Source: Neonectria sp. B-13 (Eukaryota > Ascomycota > Sordariomycetes > Hypocreales > Nectriaceae). From it: 64,000 nt of DNA. Every line of letters starts with the position of its first letter. The stretch's first letter is position 1. Under the pieces are notes generated by a model. It was not told the DNA's origin. It did no database searches and worked only from the letters and a program-made list of their open reading frames with translations. Positions 13,001 to 22,973 of this stretch are shown here, piece by piece. Where the stretch lies: positions 1 to 64,000 of the forward strand of contig NOKP01000013.1 of assembly GCA_002682825.1 (NCBI GenBank). The letters are read 5' to 3'. A program made the position numbers and the translations under genes.

Positions 13001-13214
13001 GTTACGGTGCCCAAGTGTACCAGTTGTTTTACTAATCCTTGTCTTCTAGATGATCCGACTGACTATTCGCGCAACCGACGATGCCGTTCCAACTGTGCTT
13101 CTGAAACTCATGCAGGAACGACTCGCTGCCGGTATCTCGACGGGAGGCGACAGATTCGATTCTCCTTCGCGAGACGAGATTTCGGACTCGTTTCGGAATG
13201 TGATGGTCAACTGA
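10097..13214 (+). CDS. APL3: AP-2 adaptor complex subunit alpha (alpha-adaptin)
   Basis: Large subunit of the AP-2 clathrin adaptor, which binds PI(4,5)P2 and cargo at the plasma membrane. Four exons (10097-10593, 10649-10983, 11036-12996, 13050-13214) encode 985 residues, the expected size. Domains in order: the helical-solenoid trunk starting with MRGLVQFIADLRNARARELEEKRINKELANIR, including the basic KKKYVCKLLYIYILG helix that belongs to the lipid-binding face; a trunk to about residue 620; a flexible hinge with an NGKPNGSNGANGHANG low-complexity run; and a C-terminal ear from about residue 700 (GWEHGYNKLLVKSDGILYEDGQLQIGVRSEY) to the end. Splice joins are fixed by phase and by restored family sequence (…LLISP|TSKSFVKKKAAL…, …YFPPP|DDTHVRDMIRE…, …NYVSQ|MIRLTIRA…). 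It converges with the PLP-binding protein gene 298 bp downstream. Confidence 0.97.
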
Positions 13215-13512
13215 TCCGCATCCGGCGTCTTCCTTCTATATAATTCATGCGAATGGAGTTGTCTTGATATCGCACACAAGCATACGGGCGTTTGGAATTT
13301 AGCATGAGGAATGGACTGAACGAAACAATCGATTGGTCTTTAATCATCACCGAAAAGTACCCTGCGCTGTATAGTCAACCATTGTTGTGGCCTGTGGACC
13401 GAGCATGCCAAATCGCCTCGTACAGAGTGGTTGTGGATAGGGAGGATATAGTTTCTAGTTGATACCATGAATCTCTCATTTTGGATCGCAGTCTTTATCT
13501 CGTCCTTCTTTA

Positions 13513-14422
13513 CTAGTCCTTGATTTTCGCATCCGCCCTGGCCGGTCTCTGCCCAAATATGGTGCTGCCGACACGCACCTCACCGCTACCCAGCCGCACA
13601 GCACCTTCAAAGTCCTCACTCATGCCCATGCTCAATTCCAGGCTGTCTTGGCCCAAGCACAGCTCCTTGGCCACCAAATCTCGCTGCTGCGTTAGTGTCA
13701 CAAAGTCCTCATTCTCATTCTCCGAGGTGGTGGCCTTGCTGCGGGCGATGGCGCCAATGGTCATGAGGCCGAGCAGCTGCAGGTTGGGGCACTCCTCGAC
13801 GATCTGGCGGCAGAGGGCCACCGTCTCATCGCCCGGGGCGCAGCCGGACTTAGCTTCCTCACCGGAAGTGTTGACCTGGACGTGCACAAAGAGCTTTGGT
13901 GCGTCGGGTTGAGAGGCAAGCAGGGTGGTGCGGCCGTTGTTGAGGAGCTGGGCTTTCTTGGAGGTATCTACGCTGGAGACGCAGAACAGGTTGGGGATCT
14001 TGGCGAGGGGCTTGCAGTGACCTGGCATATCTTGTCAGACGGGGATACATAGAGGAACATGCTTCAAACCAGCGTACCCGACTGTAGCCCGCCGATGAAG
14101 TGCCAGTGGATGGTGCTAGGGAGTAGAGCGGCCTTTTGAGTCAACTCCTGGGCGTAGTTTTCGCCAAAGTGAGCCTGGGAAGCAGGCGGCCGGTGAAGGG
14201 CCAGAATGTCATTTGCCGGCTTCAGCTTCGAAACTGCAACGAGCCGGACCTGTTGGCTGCGTTAGCAAAGAGCAATATTCAAGGTGAGGGATGGGTCATG
14301 CTTGTACATACATTTCGACCAGTCGCCACCGCAGCCAGTCGCTCTTTGACAGCGCCAAGCTGGGATACGAGAGCCTGGGCTCTTGCCGGATCAACCTTCA
14401 TTTCTTCTTGTGTCTCGCTCAT
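13513..14422 (-). CDS. PLPBP: YggS/PROSC-family pyridoxal-phosphate homeostasis protein
   Basis: Members bind PLP on a lysine and buffer vitamin B6 levels without known enzymatic activity. Three exons, 14422-14312, 14249-14078 and 14021-13513, give 263 residues; the length fits the family (about 230-270). The single alanine-racemase-like TIM barrel shows the PLP lysine in VAVSKLKP (Lys45), the FGENYAQE block, the HFIGGLQS segment split by the second intron, and the C-terminal LSMGMSEDFEGAVRLGSGEVRVGSTIFGQR signature whose SMGMS and R-x-G-S residues contact the cofactor phosphate. The start was chosen as the first in-frame ATG; the N-terminal 37 residues form exon 1. It shares a 315-bp divergent promoter with the COG7-like gene. 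Confidence 0.93.
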
Positions 14423-14737
14423 GTCTTTCTTTGATTTATTCCCTGCAAGTTGGGATGAGATACGGGCGGATAAGGCTACTACTATAGTCTAGGTAGGTGG
14501 GTGATGGATGGGTGGCTTTCTATGTAAGTGGAGAGCAGTTGCACATTCGGGTTATCATCGGCTCTGGTGACGACACGTCCTGGCCTGGTGCAGTGGCCCG
14601 GTCTACGGCGGTCTACTTGCTGCACAAAGCCCATGAGATTATCGCCGCGCAGAAGTGAGGAAGACACTCAACCTGCGATTAAAACCATTCTTCCCATCAC
14701 CGCAGAGAGGCTACTTTGAAACTCTGCAGACCCGAGG
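14423..14737. other. Short divergent promoter, PLP-binding protein / COG7-like
   Basis: Only 315 bp separate two divergent start codons, so both promoters and 5' leaders must lie here. I see no clear TATA box or tandem factor site. Confidence 0.6.
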
Positions 14738-15874
14738 ATGGCGTCCGACCTAAAGCAAGGTCGGCGGCGGGCGGCCAGCGGCGCCAGCTCGACTTTCAGA
14801 ACAGGACACTCTCGCCGCAAGTCGCGGGCGGTGATCCAGCCCAAATCAACACACACCTCGGACGAGTTCCTGCAGGACTTCCTAGACCCTAACTTCGATG
14901 CCGCGCAATTCCTCAATTCCACTCTGCCACCGCTGCAGCAGCGCTCCGTCCCCGGCCGGTCCGGATTCGACGTCGCGCCCCTGGCCGAGCTGTCGACCCA
15001 GGCCCAGACTCTCATCTCCCAGCTCAACGCGCAGACGTCACGGCTGTCCAACACTTTGACGCAGCTGACTGACGACATTCTGCGGAGTGGCAGCCGCCTT
15101 GCCTACGAGGTGGAGCTGCTACGAGGCGAGACGCTGAGTCTCACCGAGACGTTGAATGAGACGCTTCAGGATGACATCAAGAAGTTTGTTCCTGGGGGAT
15201 TGCAAGAGGCCATTGAAGCAAAGAACACGGCAGCAGCGGCAGCAGCGGCCACAAAAAACGACAAGGGCACGAGGTCAATCACACCAGCTAAGGCCCTAGG
15301 AGACGGATCAGATGACCCCGAGTATATCAAACAATTACAAACCCTCACTCTTGTGCGGTCACGCCTCGACTCTGTCATCAAGACATTTGGAGATTCCATG
15401 GAATTCGTCTTCCCACCGTCCGAAGTCTCCGTCAGCTCCTCCTTCCTGTCCGTCTCGGCACCTGAGCCCGGATCGCAACAGCAGAGCTCAGAGGAAAAGG
15501 GCCAACAGGTCCTGAAGAAGCTGAGGGAGGAGATCTCCGACTTGTTGACAGACTCGGACGACCCCGTGCAGGGAATTGAGAAGGCAGCGCAGCGGATTGA
15601 GCAGCTCAAGGAGTTGACGCTGGTGTGGAAGGACACGGCGGAGGAAAAGGGCAGAAACAGGTTTATCGAGAGTCTGGCCAAGATGGTTGAAGACCAGCAT
15701 CGCGAGCTTGTAAGGGACATGGAGCAGGCGGCCAAGAGGGAGGGCAAGGCGGAACCGTCACACGCGCGCAAGGCGAGCACTGCAAGAGACGCGGCTGTGG
15801 TGGAGGACGCAAAGGCACTGCCAGGCGGATTCGGTCTAATTAGCCAGCTGCAGAAGCTCCGGAGCGGGCTATGA
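14738..15874 (+). CDS. COG7: COG7-like subunit of the conserved oligomeric Golgi complex
   Basis: Probable subunit of the COG tether, which captures recycling vesicles at the Golgi. Intronless, 378 residues. A basic, serine/alanine-rich N-terminus (about 1-38) precedes a segment DEFLQDFLDPNFDAAQFLNSTL that resembles the start of COG7 proteins (short acidic/hydrophobic block, then a ‘D-W/F-I/L-N’-type helix), followed by long heptad-rich helices (about 80-150 and 205-330), as in CATCHR-family tethers, up to a DDIKKFVPGG motif near 147. Animal COG7 is about 770 residues; fungal forms I associate with this family are much shorter, so the length is not a sign of truncation. Assignment rests on this N-terminal resemblance; another coiled-coil tether subunit is possible. 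An AATAAA at 16004 may serve its 3' end. Confidence 0.6.
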   Translation: MASDLKQGRRRAASGASSTFRTGHSRRKSRAVIQPKSTHTSDEFLQDFLDPNFDAAQFLNSTLPPLQQRSVPGRSGFDVAPLAELSTQAQTLISQLNAQTSRLSNTLTQLTDDILRSGSRLAYEVELLRGETLSLTETLNETLQDDIKKFVPGGLQEAIEAKNTAAAAAAATKNDKGTRSITPAKALGDGSDDPEYIKQLQTLTLVRSRLDSVIKTFGDSMEFVFPPSEVSVSSSFLSVSAPEPGSQQQSSEEKGQQVLKKLREEISDLLTDSDDPVQGIEKAAQRIEQLKELTLVWKDTAEEKGRNRFIESLAKMVEDQHRELVRDMEQAAKREGKAEPSHARKASTARDAAVVEDAKALPGGFGLISQLQKLRSGL

Positions 15875-16003
15875 GAGCAATGAAACGATATGTATCGAGT
15901 TCGGATGAATGCGCGCTGTGTGGATTTTCATCCGGCGCTGCATTGAAGCTAGTTGGTCGGCCGGTCCGCCAGATTACTTACACCAAGGACTGAGAGGGAA
16001 GTG

Positions 16004-16009
16004 AATAAA
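16004..16009 (+). terminator. Candidate polyadenylation signal of the COG7-like gene
   Basis: AATAAA lies 130 nt after the COG7-like stop codon, in the sense orientation. Fungal poly(A) signals are loosely defined, so this is only a candidate. Confidence 0.35.
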
Positions 16010-16380
16010 TGATGAACTAGAAGGGTAATGTACTGTATGAAACACAGTGTTGGCACTGCTAGATCAAATGGCTTGGTCGTGGGCAGCTCAGGGAGCCAAT
16101 GGCAGCGAGGGAAGCCGTCTTACGAGTAAACTGGGGGCAGGCACTATTGGCGCTGTTCTGCTTCAGGCAGGCGGTGAACGGACTCATACGGTCCTCCAGA
16201 GAGGTCATGCAGCCGTACCCGCCGGCAGAAGGCTGAACAACACGCACAACTCAAGTTGTCCTTGTCTCGATTCCTGCTTCACCGGTCAATACTTGTTGAA
16301 CCACGAGGCTGAGACCGTTTGCGCACGCTTTTCCAAGCATCTCAGCCTTTTCTGAATTTGTCGCTTACATTATTCACGTC

Positions 16381-16412
16381 CTGCGTTTGCCTGCGTTTGC
16401 GTTTGCGTTTGT
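16381..16412. repeat. GTTTGC hexamer run in the SDS3 leader
   Basis: Two CTGCGTTTGC decamers followed by further GTTTGC units, about 175-205 bp before the SDS3 start codon. Seen directly. Confidence 0.6.
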
Positions 16413-16585
16413 GTTCGACTTGACACTCCCGCAAAGCCAGACCTTTGCGGCCCTGACCAAACCGACCAGCTCGTGCGACGACCACTTCTCCCACCTCCAC
16501 CACACCTTTACACTCTTCGTGCCAGCACCGAGGCCTCCTCAGAAGCGCTATCAGCTACAAGAAATACCTTCTACAATATTTCAAC

Positions 16586-18292
16586 ATGGCTGCGAGTGAC
16601 GCAGCTGTGCCCTCTGCCGTGGGCGGGCGGGCGGCCGACCGCCGGGGCTCCCCTCAGCCAGCCTCCCAATCCAAACGAGACCGCAAGCGACAGGCTCTAA
16701 TGGACCGCCTGGCCAGCATGAACGACAAGTTTCAGCGCGAGCGAGACATGACGTATCGTGACCAGCTTCAAAAGATCCAGTTTGACACCAGTCTTGTCCA
16801 GCGGTTCGACCCTTACGACCCCAAGGTCCTTGAGGTCATCTCCGAGATGCAAAAGGAACACCGCCAGACCCAGGGCCCTGCAGTCAATGCCGAGGATGCC
16901 CGGAGTCTTCTTGATATGGCCGGCATTCGCTTCTCCGACTTCATCGACGAAGTCGAGGACCTGGTCGAGATCCGGGATTTCCAATTGGCCCAGTCCAAGG
17001 TGAGCAGACGGCCGTCGCTGATTGATTGCAACCCCACAGCTAACCTTTTCCGCGACCAGAACGAGTACGAGCGACGACTTCAAGAGTACAAAAACACATA
17101 TGCCTACAAGGTCGAAACTGCGAAACGCGAGCATCGCGCCTTGACCAGCACCCTGCGAGACCGCCTGATCAACACCCTGACCCAGAAGAAGAACCGCCTG
17201 AACCGGGAGAAGGAAGTCTTGGAGATTAACGACTCGAACGCGCTGCTGCTCAACCCGAACCAGTTCAGCCTCACCAACCCGTCGAGCCCCGGCGGCACCC
17301 ATGGAAAGCGAGCAACTCGACTGCGCAGGGATGCCGAGGACATGCAGATGTACTCGGACAACAAGAAACGCAAGCGAAACCCCGGCGATGACGATGGATC
17401 GCCTACGCCTATGCGACGCGCCCTTGACCCGAGTAACACGACTCCCCTGTGGCAGTCGGAGAAGGCTCGTGCCGCTGCCAAGCAGAACGGCCCCGTATAT
17501 AGCATCGACAAGCTCTTCACCGACAAGGAGCTGTCGCTCAACTACAACACTGCCGCCCTGGCTGCTCACCAGTACATCCTGCGCAGCCGTGTTAATGGCA
17601 GTGGATCGTCACCGGAGGACACCGACTCCGGCAACGGGAATGACAACGGCGACGATGCTGATTCGCAGCCCTCGGCCCCCATGATGGAGCGTTCCGTCTC
17701 GCATGCTACAAGGAGCACCCGCGGCGGCGGCGCAAACCACAACTTCCTGGACGACAAGATCCTGGGAATCGAGGGCATCGCCAACTTCGAAGTCCCGGGC
17801 AACTTGGATCTCATCCACGCTCAGGAGCCACCCAAGATGCCCCCGCCGGTACCCCAGCAGTACCTGAAGCCATATCCCCGTTCAGCAGACCAGAACTTCC
17901 CCACGCCCTTATCCCAGGATGACATCATGTCGGACCTGTCAGTCATGGGCTACTTCAAGCAGTACGATCAGTCGCACAAGCCCGGCGCTCACCTCGACGC
18001 CCAGAGCGGGTTGCGCAAGGTCCTCGAGGCCGTGGCAACTCCCTACCAGCAGGCGCGTTTTGTCGCCTTGACCGGTACCTCCCGCGAAGATCCCGAGCAC
18101 CTCCGTGATGCCCTGGGCCTACCATCCATCAGCAACCTCCGCGATCAGCCCAGTCCAGCTCAGGCCCCCTCTGTCGCAGCTCTCTCCGGCGCAGCGGCGG
18201 CCCCCATGAGTCGCCAGAGCAGTCTGGGCGGCGTTGCCATGAGCCGACAGGGAACTGGCAGCAGCACCCGCGGCAAGGGTCGCAAGAATTGA
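16586..18292 (+). CDS. SDS3: Sds3-like subunit of the Rpd3L histone deacetylase complex
   Basis: Sds3-family proteins hold the Rpd3L/Sin3 deacetylase together and act in gene silencing in the nucleus. The frame is open for 568 codons, but a likely 60-nt in-frame intron lies at 17000-17059 (donor GTGAGC, branch-like GCTAACC, acceptor CCAG); splicing it gives …AQSK|NEYERRLQEY… and a 548-residue protein. The Sds3-like region spans about residues 28-215: SKRDRKRQALMDRL, a coiled coil (DRLASMNDKFQRERDMTYRDQLQKIQ), and KREHRALTSTLRDRLINTLTQKKNRLNREKEVLEI. A basic patch KKRKRNPGDD near 255 could be a nuclear localisation signal. The rest is low-complexity with a Ser/Ala-rich C-terminus ending RGKGRKN. 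It converges with the AsaB-like gene (421 bp between stops). Confidence 0.85.
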   Translation: MAASDAAVPSAVGGRAADRRGSPQPASQSKRDRKRQALMDRLASMNDKFQRERDMTYRDQLQKIQFDTSLVQRFDPYDPKVLEVISEMQKEHRQTQGPAVNAEDARSLLDMAGIRFSDFIDEVEDLVEIRDFQLAQSKVSRRPSLIDCNPTANLFRDQNEYERRLQEYKNTYAYKVETAKREHRALTSTLRDRLINTLTQKKNRLNREKEVLEINDSNALLLNPNQFSLTNPSSPGGTHGKRATRLRRDAEDMQMYSDNKKRKRNPGDDDGSPTPMRRALDPSNTTPLWQSEKARAAAKQNGPVYSIDKLFTDKELSLNYNTAALAAHQYILRSRVNGSGSSPEDTDSGNGNDNGDDADSQPSAPMMERSVSHATRSTRGGGANHNFLDDKILGIEGIANFEVPGNLDLIHAQEPPKMPPPVPQQYLKPYPRSADQNFPTPLSQDDIMSDLSVMGYFKQYDQSHKPGAHLDAQSGLRKVLEAVATPYQQARFVALTGTSREDPEHLRDALGLPSISNLRDQPSPAQAPSVAALSGAAAAPMSRQSSLGGVAMSRQGTGSSTRGKGRKN

Positions 18293-18713
18293 GTCCTTTC
18301 GGCTACAGTGGTCTCGGCTCATTTTCACGGCATTGCGAGCGCGGCGTAAGGGTTTTCTTTTTAACTTTCAAGTCTGGTGGTTCTTTGGTATCTGACAGAT
18401 TGGTGTTGGTTGCATCTTGTGCTTTTCATGCTTTTTCTTGGTTTGTTACAATGGAATCCAGGGACGACGGTCAAGTCTCTCCAACAGAAGGTCACTTTTA
18501 CACGGCAAAAAGCCGGTTTTCACTCAGGCTCTCAATGTTTCATGTCATCATGCCCTAGACATAGAAATGACAAGATTCTTTGTTCACAAGTGCACGTGTT
18601 AGTGAAATGTGCAGAGCAAAATCCAATGTCGTGTCGTCGTGATCATTCTGAACGTGTCCAAACTAAATGCTAAGCTAGAGAACATATATCTACATGCCGG
18701 TTGTCGAAGTCGT
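18293..18713. other. Convergent 3' region, SDS3 / AsaB-like
   Basis: Joint 3' untranslated space of two convergent genes; T-rich after the SDS3 stop. No gene, no clear terminator motif seen. Confidence 0.6.
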
Positions 18714-19562
18714 TCACGGACCAAATACCAGGGTGCGCACCTCAATACTCTCCCGGCCCTCAGCGTCGGCTCTAGTCCTGGGGTCCTCGAAGGCCGTGTG
18801 TGGCACGCGGCCCTTGATGTTAGATCCGGGCTTCAAGGACTCGCTGTCGAAGCACTCAAGCAAGAGCCGTTCTTCCCCAGTCATGCCACTAAGATAATAC
18901 CATTTCTGATTCGGGTTGTGACGGATGGCAGCGGTCCAGCCTTGGTAGCCGGTTGGGTAGCGGTGCTCGACCGGGATGACGTCGTCGTCCTCAACAGAGG
19001 CAGAGGAGGCGACGGCGAGGGGAAAGGCCTCGAGAGGTGTCTTATTCAGGGGACGCCAGACGTTGACGATTCGATAGCGGCCCTGGAGGAGCTTGTCGGC
19101 CTCCTCGGGGAAGTACCGGCGGACACGCTGGGCAGCGGCGGCGGCAGTCTGGTCAATGTGGACTCGAGTGACTGGGTGGCGGTTGGAGCCAGGTTCCTGA
19201 CGACGAATGGTGTGGTCGAAGAAGTAGACGCGATTGGCGCCTGGGATGTTCTTGAGAAGCAGTTGCTCGACCTCGGGGTAGTAGTTGTCCTGGATGGACT
19301 GGTCGTCTCGGAACTTGGTCTCCTTGGAGGGAGGAACGTTCTGGATGACCTGGAAAGCGTCGTTGTCAAGGTTGAAGTTGGTCTCGCGGCCACGGATATC
19401 GTGGATGACAAAATCTTGAGAGCTGTCTGAGAAGTTCCGCTGAGGCTGGCCCTCAGGGGGAGTGTCGACGAAGTTGAAGGGCTGGGCCGAGTCGGCAGGT
19501 GGCTTGTAGAAGTTGAGGGTTGCGGTGACGTCGCCGCGGGGAACAGTGGAGGAGATGGCCAT
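18714..19562 (-). CDS. AsaB / GA4-desaturase-like family protein (CmcJ-like)
   Basis: Belongs to the fungal family annotated as ‘hydroxylase/desaturase AsaB’ or ‘GA4 desaturase-like’, members of which occur in and outside secondary-metabolite clusters; the reaction here is unknown. Intronless, 282 residues from the ATG at 19562 (MAISSTVPRGDVTATLNFYKPP), which matches the usual family start. Diagnostic blocks: NFDNDA-type ETNFNLDNDAFQVI, VHIDQTAAAAAQRV (the conserved H-x-D), RYRIVNVWRPLNKTPLEAFPLA, WYYLSGMTGEERLLLECFDS, and the terminal RVPHTAFEDPR…RESIEVRTLVFG. The HxD and downstream H/R residues could bind a metal and 2-oxo acid, which is inference. The frame stays open 108 codons further upstream; that extension has no family character. 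No biosynthetic neighbours are present. A TATAAATA box lies 355 bp upstream. Confidence 0.85.
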   Translation of the reverse strand: MAISSTVPRGDVTATLNFYKPPADSAQPFNFVDTPPEGQPQRNFSDSSQDFVIHDIRGRETNFNLDNDAFQVIQNVPPSKETKFRDDQSIQDNYYPEVEQLLLKNIPGANRVYFFDHTIRRQEPGSNRHPVTRVHIDQTAAAAAQRVRRYFPEEADKLLQGRYRIVNVWRPLNKTPLEAFPLAVASSASVEDDDVIPVEHRYPTGYQGWTAAIRHNPNQKWYYLSGMTGEERLLLECFDSESLKPGSNIKGRVPHTAFEDPRTRADAEGRESIEVRTLVFGP

Positions 19563-20874
19563 TGCTTGAGATGCTTTAAGTGATGGATATGAGTATGAAG
19601 TGTTGAGCAAGTTAGTTCGCGGAGGATAGCTCCAGGCGCGGACGAGATGGGGATAATTGGGTTGAGCAGAGGGGATGTGTCTTGCGAGGTTGTATAGAGT
19701 TACCACGATGTGGTGGTGTGATCTTTGATTTAACAGGACGGATGAATACGTAGTGACGCAATTGGAACGGATAATGATCAGGTTGCCCTTGTACTGCAAG
19801 AGTTGGTGAGAGAGGAAGAAGGAAGAGGGAAGAGGCGTAGATAGTGTAGATGGTATGTCGAGGAGTGATGCCAATTGCAATTGCAATCAACAAACGAAGC
19901 ACTTGCTTCCCCTCAGTATTTATATCTGCACTCGCAGGAGGCCCAAGAGGGGGCCGATTTCAAATCAAGATGCAGTGAGAGCAACCTTCTTGGGTCTCGT
20001 GCCGACAGTGAAGCTTGCGTGCGATGAGCACGTCATTGGAGGGAGCAATGGTCGTTGGCTGGATGTCATTGTTAAGGCGTTGATCGATTACTAAAAGCAC
20101 GGTGATTACTGTACAGCTCTCGGATTCGCCAATGCGCCAAGCGGGTTGCGATGGTGTAATTGTGAAGTGCCGCGGTTCGTTCAGATATTGTGTAGACTAG
20201 GTGCTTCCATTCCTACTTATTAAACTGGTCCGTTCTTTTGGCCAACCTGAAGTTGAACCACCCGTCGAGTCTGGCAGCTTTGGATCGTAAAAATAGAAGA
20301 GCACGGGGTACATCAGTGTTTCACAGTGAGGTAAGCATTATGCACTGTGCAGACCCCCCGCACTCCGCAACCCCGCCTGCGCAAATCCAGCAGGAACGCA
20401 CAGTGCCGCCCCGAAGCCCGCACATGCGCCGACGCAGTGTCGCAGGGGCGGGCTAAATTTAGCCCAGTTTCTCCATCGTAGCGACCTAATTTGCAATGCG
20501 CGTTTCGTCCGTTCCCCCTTCTCCCCCTAACTCTTCTCATGCTGCGTATGTCCTCGTGTCTCTGGTCCGTATGTCTATGACCTATGTCGACCATTGCCGG
20601 CAAACATCGCGTCTCTGTCGTTTCCCGCGAATGCTCTTCCCCGGGGCGATCCTGGTCTGCTCTCCCGCCCGCCAATTCGCCGTCAGATAGCCCTTGAGTA
20701 CCTCCATGCCCCGAGCTTTTTGGCCTCCACGCGTAGGATCCCGGTCCCCCCAATGTCTCGGTCGTCTCTTCCACCATCAGGCTCGCTCTTTGCATTCTCA
20801 CATAATATTACCACGCCTCCCGCGCAAGTCGTGTAGATCCGTCAGCCCAGAGACATGGTTCCGCGGCTCTCACC
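19563..20874. other. Divergent intergenic region, AsaB-like / ABP2
   Basis: 1.3 kb without a supported gene. The AsaB-like side has an open leader (19563-19886, same frame as the gene) and a TATA box at 19917-19924. The ABP2 side (about 20450-20870) is C/T-rich, as in many fungal leaders. Confidence 0.6.
19917..19924 (-). promoter_or_regulatory. Candidate TATA box of the AsaB-like gene
   Basis: On the minus strand the sequence reads TATAAATA, a canonical TATA element, 355 bp before the chosen ATG at 19562. If used, the leader would be about 300 nt or contain an intron. A clear TATA box often marks regulated rather than housekeeping genes. Confidence 0.5.
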
Positions 20875-22973
20875 ATGCAATCCCCTCACCACCCTCCGCC
20901 GCCGCCACAGTCGCAACCCAGCCACGGAGCTCAAGTCCCAACCACAGCCTCGGCCCCAACCTCCGCTCCGGGGCCGCCTGCCGCGCCGTTGCTTCCGCCT
21001 CCGCCTCCGCAACCCACGCCCACGCCGCAGCCGGAGTTCCCCGATCGACCCACGCTGCCGGACCGCGATGTCACTGTTGACACTATCGAGGACGCCTACG
21101 TCCGCTTCATCTTCTACTGCAACCCGGCCCTGCCCTTAGCCACGGAGACGTCTAGTCTGCGAGAAGCCTTCCGCAGCCCACCTCGCAGCGGTGGCAAGAG
21201 CTTCAACACATTTGCCGTCTTTGAGCTCGTTTGCAAGTTCTACAACAAAGAGATCCGGACTTGGACCGAGCTGACCACCAAGCTGGGCGTCGAGCCCCCG
21301 GATCCAAGCAAGGATGAGAGCGCTCAGAAAATTGCCCAGTATGGTGTGCGCTTAAAGGTATGTTCCCGCCTCTGTAAGAATGCCATGTCACCAATGCTGA
21401 AAATGCAAAGAAATGGATGAACTCGATGCATGTCAAGGCCTTCTTCGAGTATCTCATGAACATATCCAATGACTACTGGACCAAGATCCCCACGGATCCC
21501 AACCCTGTCGGCCAGCTCGTCCGCGATGGCGTTGCCGTCGAAGACGACATGGCCTTGAGGGCCCTTCTTCCGCACATCCGACCCAAGCGTGGCCGAAAAC
21601 GGCCAACAGATGATGAACCCGCCAACTCTCCCGCGCAACGGACTCATCTGTCACCTTCCGCTGCCATCGATGGCTTCAGACAGAGCGGAGGCGGGCCACT
21701 CCAAGTGCCAACGGACCCCAGAGAAATGAATACTCCATGGACCCCAAGCGATGCCGTTCAACAAGTGCCTCTCACTCGGTGGCCGCAGTCAGCAATCACA
21801 CCCACCACTAGAAACTCATTCTGGGATGATGCCCTAGAACCGCGATCGGCCATAACGCCTTCAAGGCCGCGACTAGCGTCCCAACGTCGGGGACCCAAAA
21901 ATGTGTCCTCGGCGTGGCGGCCGGGTGTGCCCGACGGCGGAATCAAGATGCGGGGCCGGCCTCCCATGAATCGGAACCCGGTGGATGCCCCATTCTCGCC
22001 GTTGCCTTCCGGAACCCCAACCGTGGGTCCCGGGGACGGGATGACGCCAGTTTTCTCCCCGGTCACCACCCCCAATTCAACGCCTAGCGTCGCCAGGGAC
22101 AAACATACTGTGCAGAGACCTATACCGACCCCATCCTCTACTCCGCAGCCGCACTCGACGCCGCACGAGGGTTCCCGACCAGCTCGGCCGAGCATATCCC
22201 TCCAGGTCCCGGAGCGACCCCCAGGCAGTGTACGGCTCGCAACTCCTCCACCAGTCGTGGTAGTCAATGGGGTCGACGGCAACACTCAACCTACTCCTCC
22301 GCCCTCGCGGCCGGATCAAGTCAATGGGAGAACAAACTTCGCTGAGGTAGCGACGGAAGCAATGGTGCCGAGCCAGCAGGACACATCCCATCGGCCAAAG
22401 GACATCCCGGGTTTTTACTTCGAGAGGGTCAAGGATCGCACGAACATTGATGACATCTCCGGATACCTAACTGGTGCGACGCTCGAGGCGGACTGGCGCG
22501 ACGTCCATGGGAAGCCCGCAGATCCGCCATCAATGGAGGAGGCGATGGCGCTCGTCAACACCACCATCGAGAACATGTACAAGACGGCAGCATCCCCGCA
22601 GGTGTTCCTCATCAACTTAGCCGCCATCGCCGGCGGTGGGATGCTATTGTCATCCACGATGCGTATTTGTCGCTTAGGAAATGAGGATGGGTCTGCTAAA
22701 TACCGGTGTGATTGGGAGTACGGGTTTGGGAGCATTCGGGGACAGTATACCATGGAGCAGCATGTTCCGCTGGCAATGCTCCGGGGCGGTTCTAGCGGGG
22801 ACGACGAAGCAGGCCCGGAGACGGTCGACGGCGAGCAGGACAAGCTATCGACGGGGGAGTGGCAGACAAAATACCACCACCTGCTAGAGGACATGCAAAA
22901 AAAGGATCGTGAGTTGTTGGACCTGCGGACGCGGGTGATGAACTCTCTCAAAGGGGGAAAATTCAAGGAATGA
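20875..22973 (+). CDS. abp2: ARS-binding protein 2 (Abp2) family nuclear protein
   Basis: Fission yeast Abp2 binds AT-rich replication origins; filamentous-fungal homologues are inferred to be DNA-associated. Two exons, 20875-21357 and 21411-22973, give 681 residues; the join …YGVRLK|KWMNSMHVKAFFEYLM… restores the family domain. The N-terminus (1-60) is proline/glutamine-rich. The Abp2 domain runs from about residue 62 (VTVDTIEDAYVRFIFYCNPALPL…LREAFRSPPRSGGKSFNTFAVFELVCKF) to about 195. A disordered centre follows (KRGRKRP basic patch, many SP/TP sites), then a conserved C-terminal block from about 500 (ISGYLTGATLEADWRDVHGKP…CRLGNEDGSAKYRCDWEYGFGSIRGQYTME) and a final coiled coil. The intron uses an AAG acceptor, the only one that keeps the frame. 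The start is the first ATG in frame. Confidence 0.9.

Larger units (their letters stand above)
15875..16585. other. Intergenic region, COG7-like / SDS3
   Basis: It contains the COG7-like 3' end and the SDS3 promoter and leader. Visible elements are an AATAAA poly(A)-signal-like string at 16004-16009 and a GTTTGC-type hexamer run at 16381-16412. No supported gene; a 102-codon frame near 16047 has no domain. Confidence 0.6.

Noticed and set aside
18609..19430. 273-codon plus-strand frame opposite the AsaB-like gene
   Set aside because: Antisense shadow; family motifs are all on the minus strand.
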